NCBI GenBank assembly: GCA_013399305.1
Contig: VXAI01000275.1
Span: 306,227 to 370,226, forward strand
DNA: 64,000 nt
Source of the DNA: Rostratula benghalensis
Lineage: Eukaryota > Chordata > Aves > Charadriiformes > Rostratulidae
Direction: 5' to 3'
Positions 26,475-35,059 of this stretch are shown here, piece by piece. The stretch's first letter is position 1. Every line of letters starts with the position of its first letter. Position numbers and translations under genes: made by a program. The notes beneath the pieces are model-generated. The model saw only the letters and a list, made by a program, of their open reading frames with translations. It did no database searches and was not told the DNA's origin.

Positions 26475-26523
26475 ACCAATTTAATTTGGTAATTCAATTG
26501 GTAAATCTGGTTATTGAATTGGT
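26475..26523. repeat. AT-rich inverted-repeat cluster
   Basis: Nested short inverted repeats: ACCAATT (26,475-26,481) pairs with AATTGGT (26,517-26,523), and AATTCAAT (26,491-26,498) pairs with ATTGAATT (26,513-26,520), with further TTGGTA copies between them. It could form a small hairpin. No function is implied. Confidence 0.55.
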
Positions 26524-29500
26524 GTATTTGCAATTTATAGAACTTTTTGACAAATGGTCTTCCAAATCTTTATGCTACTGAGTAAACATATTTATATCCG
26601 TTTACTGAAAGTGAAGCCAAAGAAGGACTTACTGAACTTTCAATGATATTTTGCATGAAGACAGAAGTCTCCCATGAGTCTCATCGCTAATGAATAGGCA
26701 ACAGGGCTTCAGTATTTGAGAGTGACTGTGGAAGTTGATGAGCACTTTCCCTCCTGTAAATTCCTTTCCTTTCTTCCACTAAGAAAACGTCATACACAGG
26801 AAAGTTCAATCTATTACTTCAGCCTCTCTTAATTTGCACTACAGACAACATGGATATTTCCCACAGTGAATGTTTTTCAGTGAATATTTATGGTTATGGA
26901 ACATAAAATCCACACTGATCATAGATATGTTTCCCAAAGTATAAAAAGATGCTATAATATTCAAGCTCTTGTGCCAGCCAACAGGTACCAAGCAGACTTC
27001 CCTAGAGCAAGTGAAAACCCAGCCAGTTAGGCAAGGCATATAGAATTGACATGTACTAACAATGTAAGCTACACTGGAAGTCAGAGTTACTGCAGTCCCT
27101 GTCAGCTTTCCCCAAAAAACATTGTCAGGTTTATCTCCCTGACTAGGGAGACTGCTTTATATAGGAGCTGACCCTGCACAAGAGCGCTCCTTCTTTTAAT
27201 TACCGGGCACTTTCATCACCAACTGGCTTTGGTGGCAGCTAAGGACACTCAGCATTCACTGGCAATTGTTCATTTTCAGAGGATTAAGTCTTTTCATCCT
27301 ACAAGCACCTGTTCTCCTCCTTAACTTCATGTGTAAGCAGATGACTGCAAGTCAAGATTTGACTGTAAGCCTGCTGATAATATGGCTACAGATGTCTTCA
27401 GAATAGGATTTGTTTGGAGTGTGAGCTCCAAAGAACAAAGATGAAGAGCTCTGATTGTGATTTTGGTTACAGCAATGTAAATAGAGCTATCAGGTGCTTA
27501 CAGGGCTGCGGCTGAGGGTAGAATCTCATTTAGTCTTGAACTTCTCTAGAATTCATCTGCACATTTCGATCATTAAAAAAAAAAAAAATTAATAAAATGC
27601 TGCTGCTCTTATTTTTGTCAATGTAACCTTAACTCTACCGAGTTCAGTAGACTTACTTGGACTCAAGTCAGATGAGATCTTTTGGGAAAGCTGTAGTTAA
27701 CTCCTGCTGTAATCTTCAGATCTTTCCCTGATGTAAACAGGACCTCAAGAAAAGAGTAAATAAAAATGAGCATTTTAACCAATAGTACATATATTTTGAC
27801 TTAATGCAGAAGATTGAAGTTGCAGTCCAATATAAGTGAAGATAGTTGTATTAAATGGAGATTTGCCGACTTGAATCAGCAGATGGTGAGGATCTGGCTC
27901 ATACTGTATTTTTGTAGTTTATAATTACCTTTGTTTTTTCACCTAAAACCAGATTCTCCCTTTAGGCTGCAAATCTTAATTAGGAAATCCTTCCTCATTA
28001 ATTGCAAGAAACTCTTACTTGTTAATTTCACAGATGAAAAAGAAAACTTACCTAGTTCTGCCGTAGCAGCAGACACTGGAGCTGTTTGTTCCTTTGCTTT
28101 TAGGATTGATGCTGTTCTTTCCATCACAGTATGGAAGACACTTCAGTCCTTACCCTGTCTCTAGCTGCCCTGAATTTCCTTTATGCTCATTCTTTTTTAT
28201 CTCCATAGGGATCTCAGTACACTGGACGAAAAGGCCTAGGAGAAAGCATCAAGTCCAGTCACCTTCACCTCTACATCTGGTCCAGCAGTGAATTTTCATC
28301 CATGAAAACTGGATCAAAAGGAACAGAGCCAAAACAGAAATTTGCTCAAAAATCCCCAATTACAACATTTTCCAAACAGGAACAGAACAGGCATTTCATC
28401 TTGGAGGTAAGTGCAGGAACCCACCAGTAATGTAGGCTTTGAAATATCATAAAACAGCTCTTCATGGCTTTCACACTTGCAATCTTTTAAATGGTTGGTG
28501 AGTTGTGGATAAAAAAGAAAGGTGTCCTCAATAAAATTCTTCCTTTCCTTCCACCTCCAACTCCAACATGATGATTTCTGCCCCAACCTGCTTTGATGCA
28601 AAACATCCCGTCAGAAAATTACCTGGAGAAACTCATTGTCACAGAACAGCCAAGTGTTTAGGAAAGAGCAATAGTCTTCTACAGCAAAAACATTTCCTAG
28701 TCCTATCAACTCCTGTTGAAAGAGGAGTTTCTGTTTTTTTTAATGGCATGCTTTAGTTCATATTCCTCATCACCATGCACCCAGATGATGGATTTACAGG
28801 CCAGTTGCCCCTCAGCTCCTTGACTGTAAGTGTTCAGATTGTCCTTCACACACTCCACACCTCTTTAAGTGCAAGGATTTACAGATAAAATCCCTTCCCA
28901 TCTCCTGGTTTGCACTTCCTGCTTTCAAAATGCTGGTAACTGTCTGTCTGGAGTTGGACAGGACAGTGGTACTTGACACAAGGTGATGGGGTCATCTTCA
29001 GTAAGCAAAGAAAACAGCTGTAAAGGTAAAGTACTCATATCTGAGAACTGAAAATATTCAATGAGTGCTTTTGCTTGTAGCCAAAGTCACAGGGTAGAAA
29101 CAGGCTGGGAGGTTGTTATGGAAACAAGTCCCTGGAGGTGCTTACTTTGCTTCATGAGGATACGTGCTCTGCCTTCAGAAGGAAATAGCTAGACAGACAG
29201 ACAGATTTGTATTTCGAACATTCAGCAGTGAGTGCTAAGAGCTGAGAACTTGAAGTATAATTTTTGACAGCATCGCTGTGATTTGGCCACTATGTGACTT
29301 CAGTCACATGAAAAAAATCCAAAGGATCATTAACAAAAATAACAAATTGTAGAAGTTCTATAATATGTAGTATTATCAATTATTCTGGGACTTTACTGCC
29401 TTGGTTTCAGGAGGTGCTTAGAGAAGATTTACGTGCCCAAATGAAAGTCCCTATGTTACAGTTTCCAAGCTTCTGTTGGCTTCTTGTATTTCTCTTAGCT

Positions 29501-32500
29501 CTGGCACAGAAAATACAGGAAGCAAACCCCGCTCCTGGTTTCCACATTTCCATTTGCATTTTCTTTTCAGAATGGAAAAACTGGGATTGCAAAGAACTGC
29601 ACAAAGGTGTCTGTTTGCAACAAGTTCCTTCGCACCAGGGCTTTGTGTATGCATGTTCCTGCGTGCACATGTGTGTGTGCAGACAACATTCCAGCTAGAA
29701 ACTCACTGCTGAATTTCACCCAAGAGCAAGAAATCTCTTGACAAAACCATCTCTGTAAGACACATTGGGATCATGCTACCAGTAATTTGCCTCACATCTC
29801 TTTTTTTGCTGGAATCTCCATGGCCAGCTGTCAATCATGCTGGTTAGATTGTTCTAACCTTCTGAGTGGGAAGGGCTCCTGCCTGGCAGGGGCAAGGGGG
29901 TCAGACCCATGGGAAGAAACAAGCACAGGAATTTTCTGACGTAGGCTCAGTGTATCTCATGCCTCCTCCTGAACTTGTGCTTAACCTGAGTTTTTTATAT
30001 CTTACTTCAGGGAAACTATTATCAGCTGATACACTCAGGCATAAAATATCCCCAAACATGGGCATTCTGCTGGAAGACAGCAGCAGCCTTACAACATCCC
30101 TCTTAAATAGCAGGTTCCTTTGCTACTTTCTAGTGCATCTGCTAGAGTAACACAAAGTTTGAAGAAAAGTCACACTCTTTTACTCACAGAAAAGATTTCA
30201 TTATAGTAGCCCCAAAATACAACTAAGAACAACAACAGCTCTTTACTGAATTAACTCAATGACCAAGACAACTTTTTACACAAAATCAACAGAGGTGCCA
30301 CCATGCTAATCCTTCCCCAATCCCACTTCTTCACCAGGATTACTTATCCACCAGCTGGTTACATGCTTCAAGGGATGCAGAAAGGCTCCAAGAGCCTAGA
30401 CCTTTGCCTCAGTCCTGATGAACCAAAGAACAATTTGGCATCTATGTATTTTCCTCTTAGCAATAGAGCCCTCACCACATCACACTCGTGTCTCCCAGAC
30501 TAACCAGCAGTAGCAAAGACAAGTGGCATTTTGCTACTGATTTCAGTGAGATATAGAGAACAGAGATTTCAATATAATGGTTGTGCATTGACCCCAAGGG
30601 AGATCCCTGTACATTAAAAACCTTTGAGAAGACAACGGGACTCTGGAGAAATTCAGCAGTTACAATTTTCACAAACAAATTCTACCATATGAACAGTGCC
30701 CTGATGAGGAGAGGCTACAATAAAAGCAGTCTAGGCAAGGAGCCAGATCTCAGGACAATGACAAACAAGCAGGGTAACAAAGATGCAAACAGATCTCATC
30801 TCACAACCAGTTCTATAGCCAATTCTGACTATATTGCAGTATATGCCTTTAGCATTCTAAGCCTTATGGTTAAAAAGCATAATATATACATATACATAAA
30901 TTGTATTCTCTAAATTTTGCATCATGATATTATGTCTGGTTTATGTATTACATGTGTCACATGCAGTGTGTAGTACATTCTAATATGCGTATCATACAGT
31001 ATGATGCAAGGCATTAATGGCTGCCTTTGCCTTCCTACACATGCACACGTGTGAATGCAGAATACACATTTAGATTTAAAACAAGAAAAATATTTCCTTG
31101 CAGAAAAATTTGCCAATCAAATCTGAAAGCATCCATTTCCCCTTCTCGCCCACTGGCAGCATTTTGAAACACTTTAAAGTTAGGTGTAAGGCAGAGCTGA
31201 TTTTAAAAAAATGAAAACATCTGGGAAGCAAAATGTACCTATTAAGACGTAAATCTCTGATCCTTTGGCAAACCCAGCACTGCAGGCCAAGCTATGCATT
31301 TTGCAGCCTAAATTGCTCTCACAAAACTTAGTGCATGCAAAAGACACTGTTGAGCCTTCTATCCATGAAATACCAAGAACTAACTAGATCAGTAATACAG
31401 CAAAAGCATCTTTTCAAAGCTAGATGGTTTTCCCCTCATTTGAAAGGTCTGGGGTATGCTGTTGGGTTTGTGTGGATGGCTTAGAGAAGTCTGTATCCAT
31501 ACCCATCTCAGTGTCAAATGTTGACACGCTCACCCCGGGGCAATTTATGCCTGTGAGCTGCTAAACCAGTGTAATCTTCACACAGCACAGGTGCAGCTGT
31601 CTGGTGGTGGGTTGTCAGCAATGTCACCAAAATACCAACATGCAAACTTCCCTCAGCTATACGAATGCCTCCATAAAAAGGCAGCAGAGTCAATTTCTCT
31701 CACATGCCTGAATACAGAACAGGGTACCTGAAGCATAAAGCACATCTTGTTAAATGCTATTGTATGGAGATAAACAGCAGAGATAACAAACGAATTTACT
31801 GAAATGTGCCTTGCATCAGAAGGCACTTACTACTATGAAGATTAAGTTGGTGCTATAAAAAACAATTACCATCAGGGCACTGGCATAAATAAGGCTGAAA
31901 TAATGACAAAACAGAGAATCTTCATCAAGCCTGTTGATTTCTATAAGCATGCTTTTGATAAATGGTATATGGTCACAAGCAACAATGAGCTTTCAGATCT
32001 ATGCACCTTTTCTGAAACACAAACCAAGAGCATCTTTAGCATGCCGAGGGCTGCAAAGAAGGAAGGAATCTGCTTGCTGACTTTCTCCTACAGCTGCAGA
32101 ACTCACTGTGATGCTGGCTACAGCATTTCCATTATTCAAAGGCAATGGCATGGCAGGCGTGACTGATCCCACAGCCAAGGGCACTGCACTGGCACAGGAA
32201 CTAAGGGCACAGCTTGAGCCAGATGTTTATAGCCCCTTTAACTGTTTCCTCCATGCTGAATCCTTCAGCTTGAAGTAGTGGCAAGGGCTTATCTGCTAGT
32301 GGAGTAGTAAGGCTGGGCTTCAGAGCAAATATTGGATTAAAGCAGTCTTCAGAAACAGAGAAAGACATTCACAAGGGAGTCAGGGATGACAACTAGCACT
32401 CACGGAATAAAGCAAGAACGTTTCTGGCTGCACAAGGTAATGAGAAACAGCAAATCAGGACAGAAGAGCCCATTCTCACAATCATTCTGTTTACGGTATC

Positions 32501-32608
32501 ACAATTCACAGTCTGGCATGTAAATGCTGAGTAGATCCAGCTGTTAGTGGGAAGACAACTGTGCAGCAGCTTGCAGCTCCATGTCTGTACCCAGGATAAT
32601 AAAACTGA

Positions 32609-34171
32609 TCACACCTCTGTCAGCATTTTCTTCTCTTTATAACCCTGGTTGTTGGGAGGAATGAAGTTGGAATATTTCATGGACTCCAGGTCTTCCGCTT
32701 CCAGGAATTCAGACTTACTGAGAGACTGATTACTGTCCCCCTTCTTGGGTTCAGAGAAGGGTGACTGCTGCTGGCCACAGGTGACATGGGTGTATTGGCA
32801 CTGCTCTTCGTGATCAGTCTCGCGGTGGTAGAAGTAGTTGAAGTTGGACACAATGACAGGGACAGGAAGGGCAATGGTCAGCACACCCGCAATGGCACAC
32901 AAGGAGCCCACAATCTTGCCACCAATTGTCATGGGATACATGTCCCCATAACCCACAGTGGTCATGGACACCACCGCCCACCAGAAAGCATCAGGGATGC
33001 TGGTGAAAAGGGAGTCAGGATCATCAGTCTCTGCAAAGTAGACAGCACTGGAGAAAAGGATCACCCCAATGAAGAGGAAGAAGATGAGGAGGCCCAGCTC
33101 TCTCATGCTAGCCTGGAGAGTCTTCCCCAAGATCTGCAGCCCCTTGGAGTGCCTGGAAAGCTTGAAGATCCTGAAGACTCTGACCAGGCGAATGACTCTG
33201 AGGATGGCCAGGGACATGGCTTGCTGCTGGCCGCCATTGTTGCTGCTGCTCCCGGGCTGCTGCTTCTGCTGCTGCTGTTGGGCCAGCTCGGTGCCCAGAG
33301 TGATGAAGTAGGGGATGATGGCCACGATGTCAATGATATTCATGATGTTGCGGGAGAACTCGGGCTTGCTGGGGCAGGCAAAGAAGCGGACGAGGAGCTC
33401 AAAGGAGAACCAGATGATGCACAGGGTCTCGATGAGGAAGAAGGGGTCGGTGAAAAAAGGGCCGGCGCCGGCGGCTGGGCGCAGGGGCGGCGGAGTCCCG
33501 CTCGGCGGTGGCGGCAGCAGCAGCAGTGCTTCATCGCCGGGCGGCGCCGCCTCCCCAAAGCCGGGCTGGGCGCCCTTGGGCTCCTGGCGAAACTCGGGCA
33601 GGGTCTCCAAGCAGAAGATGACGATGGAGATGAGGATGACCAGCACGGAGACGATGGCGATGGCCCGGGCCGGCCCGGAGCTCTCGGGGTACTCAAAAAG
33701 CAGCCAGACCTGGCGCTGGAAGTGGTGCTGGGGCAGGGGCTTCTCCTCCTCTTGAATGAAGCCCTCGTCCTCTCGGAAGGTCTCGATGGCTTCCTGTCCC
33801 AGCTGGTAGAAGCGGATCTCCTCCAGGAAAATGTCGAGGGGTACATGGACCGGCCGTCGGAGCCGCCCGCCGGACTGGTAGTAGTAGAGGATGGCGTCGA
33901 AGCTGGGCCGGTTGCGGTCGAAGAAGTACTCGTTGCGGAGCGGGTCGAAGTAGCGTACCCGGCGGCTGGGGTCGCCCAGCAGCGTGTCGGGGAAGATGGA
34001 GAGGGTCCGCAGCTGCGTCTCGAAGCGCAGCCCCGAGATGTTGATCACCAGCCGCTCGCTGCTGCAGCAGCTGCCGCCGCTCCGCTCCTCGCCCGGCGCC
34101 TCCGCCTCCGTCTCGCCGCCGCCGCCGCCCGCCCGCGGGGCCGCCAGCGCCAGCGGCTCCTCCGCCCGCAT
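32609..34171 (-). CDS. KCNA6: Voltage-gated potassium channel Kv1.6, alpha subunit
   Basis: This is a Shaker-family (Kv1) delayed-rectifier channel subunit that forms homo- or hetero-tetramers in neuronal plasma membranes. The frame is 520 residues with no intron, as is usual for Kv1 genes. From the N-terminus: a low-complexity start (1-37); the T1 tetramerisation domain (about 40-135) beginning [17 protein letters not shown]1 (about 169-190); S2 (about 243-265); S3 (about 275-294); the S4 voltage sensor (about 322-338, [15 protein letters not shown]); S5 (about 357-379); the pore with TTVGYGD at 404-410; and S6 with the PVP hinge at 436-438. Kv1.6 identity, rather than Kv1.1-1.5, rests on the N-terminal pattern (MR-E--L-LAAP, then [13 protein letters not shown]), FFTDPFFL before S2, QYTHVTCGQ after S6 and the C-terminus KKMLTEV, a PDZ ligand. 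The ATG has G at -3 and matches the mammalian Kv1.6 start. Y412 after GYGDM predicts TEA sensitivity by analogy with Kv1.1. KCNA1 and KCNA5, its usual neighbours, are not in the window. Confidence 0.97.
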   Translation of the reverse strand: MRAEEPLALAAPRAGGGGGETEAEAPGEERSGGSCCSSERLVINISGLRFETQLRTLSIFPDTLLGDPSRRVRYFDPLRNEYFFDRNRPSFDAILYYYQSGGRLRRPVHVPLDIFLEEIRFYQLGQEAIETFREDEGFIQEEEKPLPQHHFQRQVWLLFEYPESSGPARAIAIVSVLVILISIVIFCLETLPEFRQEPKGAQPGFGEAAPPGDEALLLLPPPPSGTPPPLRPAAGAGPFFTDPFFLIETLCIIWFSFELLVRFFACPSKPEFSRNIMNIIDIVAIIPYFITLGTELAQQQQQKQQPGSSSNNGGQQQAMSLAILRVIRLVRVFRIFKLSRHSKGLQILGKTLQASMRELGLLIFFLFIGVILFSSAVYFAETDDPDSLFTSIPDAFWWAVVSMTTVGYGDMYPMTIGGKIVGSLCAIAGVLTIALPVPVIVSNFNYFYHRETDHEEQCQYTHVTCGQQQSPFSEPKKGDSNQSLSKSEFLEAEDLESMKYSNFIPPNNQGYKEKKMLTEV

Positions 34172-34311
34172 CCCGCCCGCTCTGCCCCGACACCCGCCGC
34201 CGCCACCGCCTCGTCTCCTCCGCCTTCAGCGGCCGGCGACCGCTGCCATCCGCCCGCCGCCGCCCGCCTGTTGCGCTTCGGTGCCGCCGCGCTCGCCCGG
34301 CGGCTCCGCGG

Positions 34312-34386
34312 GGCTCCGGCTCCGGCTCCGGCTTCTCCTCCGGCTCCGGCTCCGGCTTCTGCTCCGGCCCCGGCTCCGGCTCCGGC
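34312..34386. repeat. GGCTCC hexanucleotide repeat in KCNA6 leader
   Basis: About twelve imperfect copies of GGCTCC (GGAGCC on the KCNA6 sense strand) run for 75 bases, ending about 140 bases before the KCNA6 ATG. A few units are changed (TTCTCC, TTCTGC, CCC). In one sense-strand frame it reads as alternating Glu-Pro. The position and purity suggest a length-variable microsatellite inside the 5' untranslated region. Confidence 0.85.
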
Positions 34387-34513
34387 GTGGTCTGCCCAGC
34401 GCCGGGGGCACCGCTCTGCTGCGTGGCGCGCTCGGCTCTGCCCTCGCCGCCGCGCACACACACACAGGGGAGCGGGCGAGAGAGAAAGGAGGAGAAAGAG
34501 GTGTACGAGCACG

Positions 34514-34538
34514 CACACACACACACACACACACACAC
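34514..34538. repeat. (CA)n microsatellite in KCNA6 upstream region
   Basis: About 12 uninterrupted CA units, lying within a longer CA/CG-rich tract (about 34,451-34,720) made of short CACA and CACG runs. On the KCNA6 sense strand this is (TG)n. It is probably part of the 5' leader or the proximal promoter. Confidence 0.9.
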
Positions 34539-34806
34539 GGTTACACAGAAGTATAGGGGTACACGCAGGCACACACAGAGGCGGGCGGAGACACGCACCC
34601 GTGAGCAGAAGCACGCAGGGACACCGAAGGACAGAGGCGCGCAGATACGGGCAGCGCCAGCGTGGACACCCTCAGACACAGAGAGATGCACGCACCCACA
34701 CAGCAAGACACGCACACGCACACGCACCCATGGACGTGCGCGGAGGCCGGTGCTCGCCTCGTCCCTCGCCGCGGCGGCCGCAGCCCAGCGGCGTCTGGCT
34801 ACTTTT

Positions 34807-34816
34807 GATATATAAG
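34807..34816 (-). promoter_or_regulatory. Possible TATA-like element upstream of KCNA6
   Basis: An isolated AT-rich decamer (GATATATAAG on the plus strand, CTTATATATC on the minus) sits within the CpG island about 635 bases upstream of the KCNA6 ATG. Used for minus-strand transcription it would put a start near 34,775 and give a leader of about 600 bases. It also reads as a TATA element on the plus strand. Most CpG-island promoters lack a TATA box, so this is weak inference. Confidence 0.2.
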
Positions 34817-34843
34817 TTGGGGGCTTTTTGGGGTTTTTTTTTT

Positions 34844-34863
34844 GGGGGGGGAAGGGGGAGGGG
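34844..34863 (+). repeat. G-run cluster with G-quadruplex potential
   Basis: Three closely spaced guanine runs of 8, 5 and 4 bases are separated by one or two adenines, preceded by a T10 tract and further G-runs at 34,819-34,823 and 34,830-34,833. The G-rich strand is opposite to KCNA6. Enough guanines are present for a four-tier plus-strand quadruplex near the inferred promoter. The structure is inferred, not shown. Confidence 0.5.
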
Positions 34864-35059
34864 AAGTACCCCGAGGGGACCCCGCTGCAGGCTGCAGTTC
34901 TCCGGGCAGCACCTTCGCAACAGCTTTCCCAAGCAGTGGCACCGCCCCCACCTTCCTTTTCCCCACCCCTCCACCGTGCAAACCTGCCCCTGCCTCTTCA
35001 GGAAACCCTCCGGTCAAACAGCGCCGGCTGCGGCCAGCGCTCAGAGCTCAGCCGTGGGA

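Larger units (their letters stand above)
25340..32608. other. Non-coding stretch downstream of KCNA6, likely including its 3' UTR
   Basis: The part nearest 32,608 should contain the KCNA6 3' untranslated region, but I cannot place its end. By eye I see no minus-strand AATAAA within several kilobases of the stop. A variant ATTAAA (minus) occurs at 28,739-28,744. The stretch also holds a CRE palindrome with a TATA element (26,027-26,070), an AT-rich inverted-repeat cluster (26,475-26,523) and an A-tract near 27,575-27,590. No exon or named repeat was recognised. Confidence 0.45.

Noticed and set aside
34454..34464. Short CA run as telomeric or CRISPR-like repeat
   Set aside because: It is a plain dinucleotide repeat with no spacers or TTAGGG units. 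No CRISPR-like array occurs anywhere in the window.
33693..34727. 344-codon minus-strand frame as a protein gene
   Set aside because: It overlaps KCNA6 in another frame and its content is translated microsatellite (Val/Cys and Glu/Pro runs) plus Arg/Ala/Pro-rich shadow of KCNA6. Kept only as a possible upstream frame.
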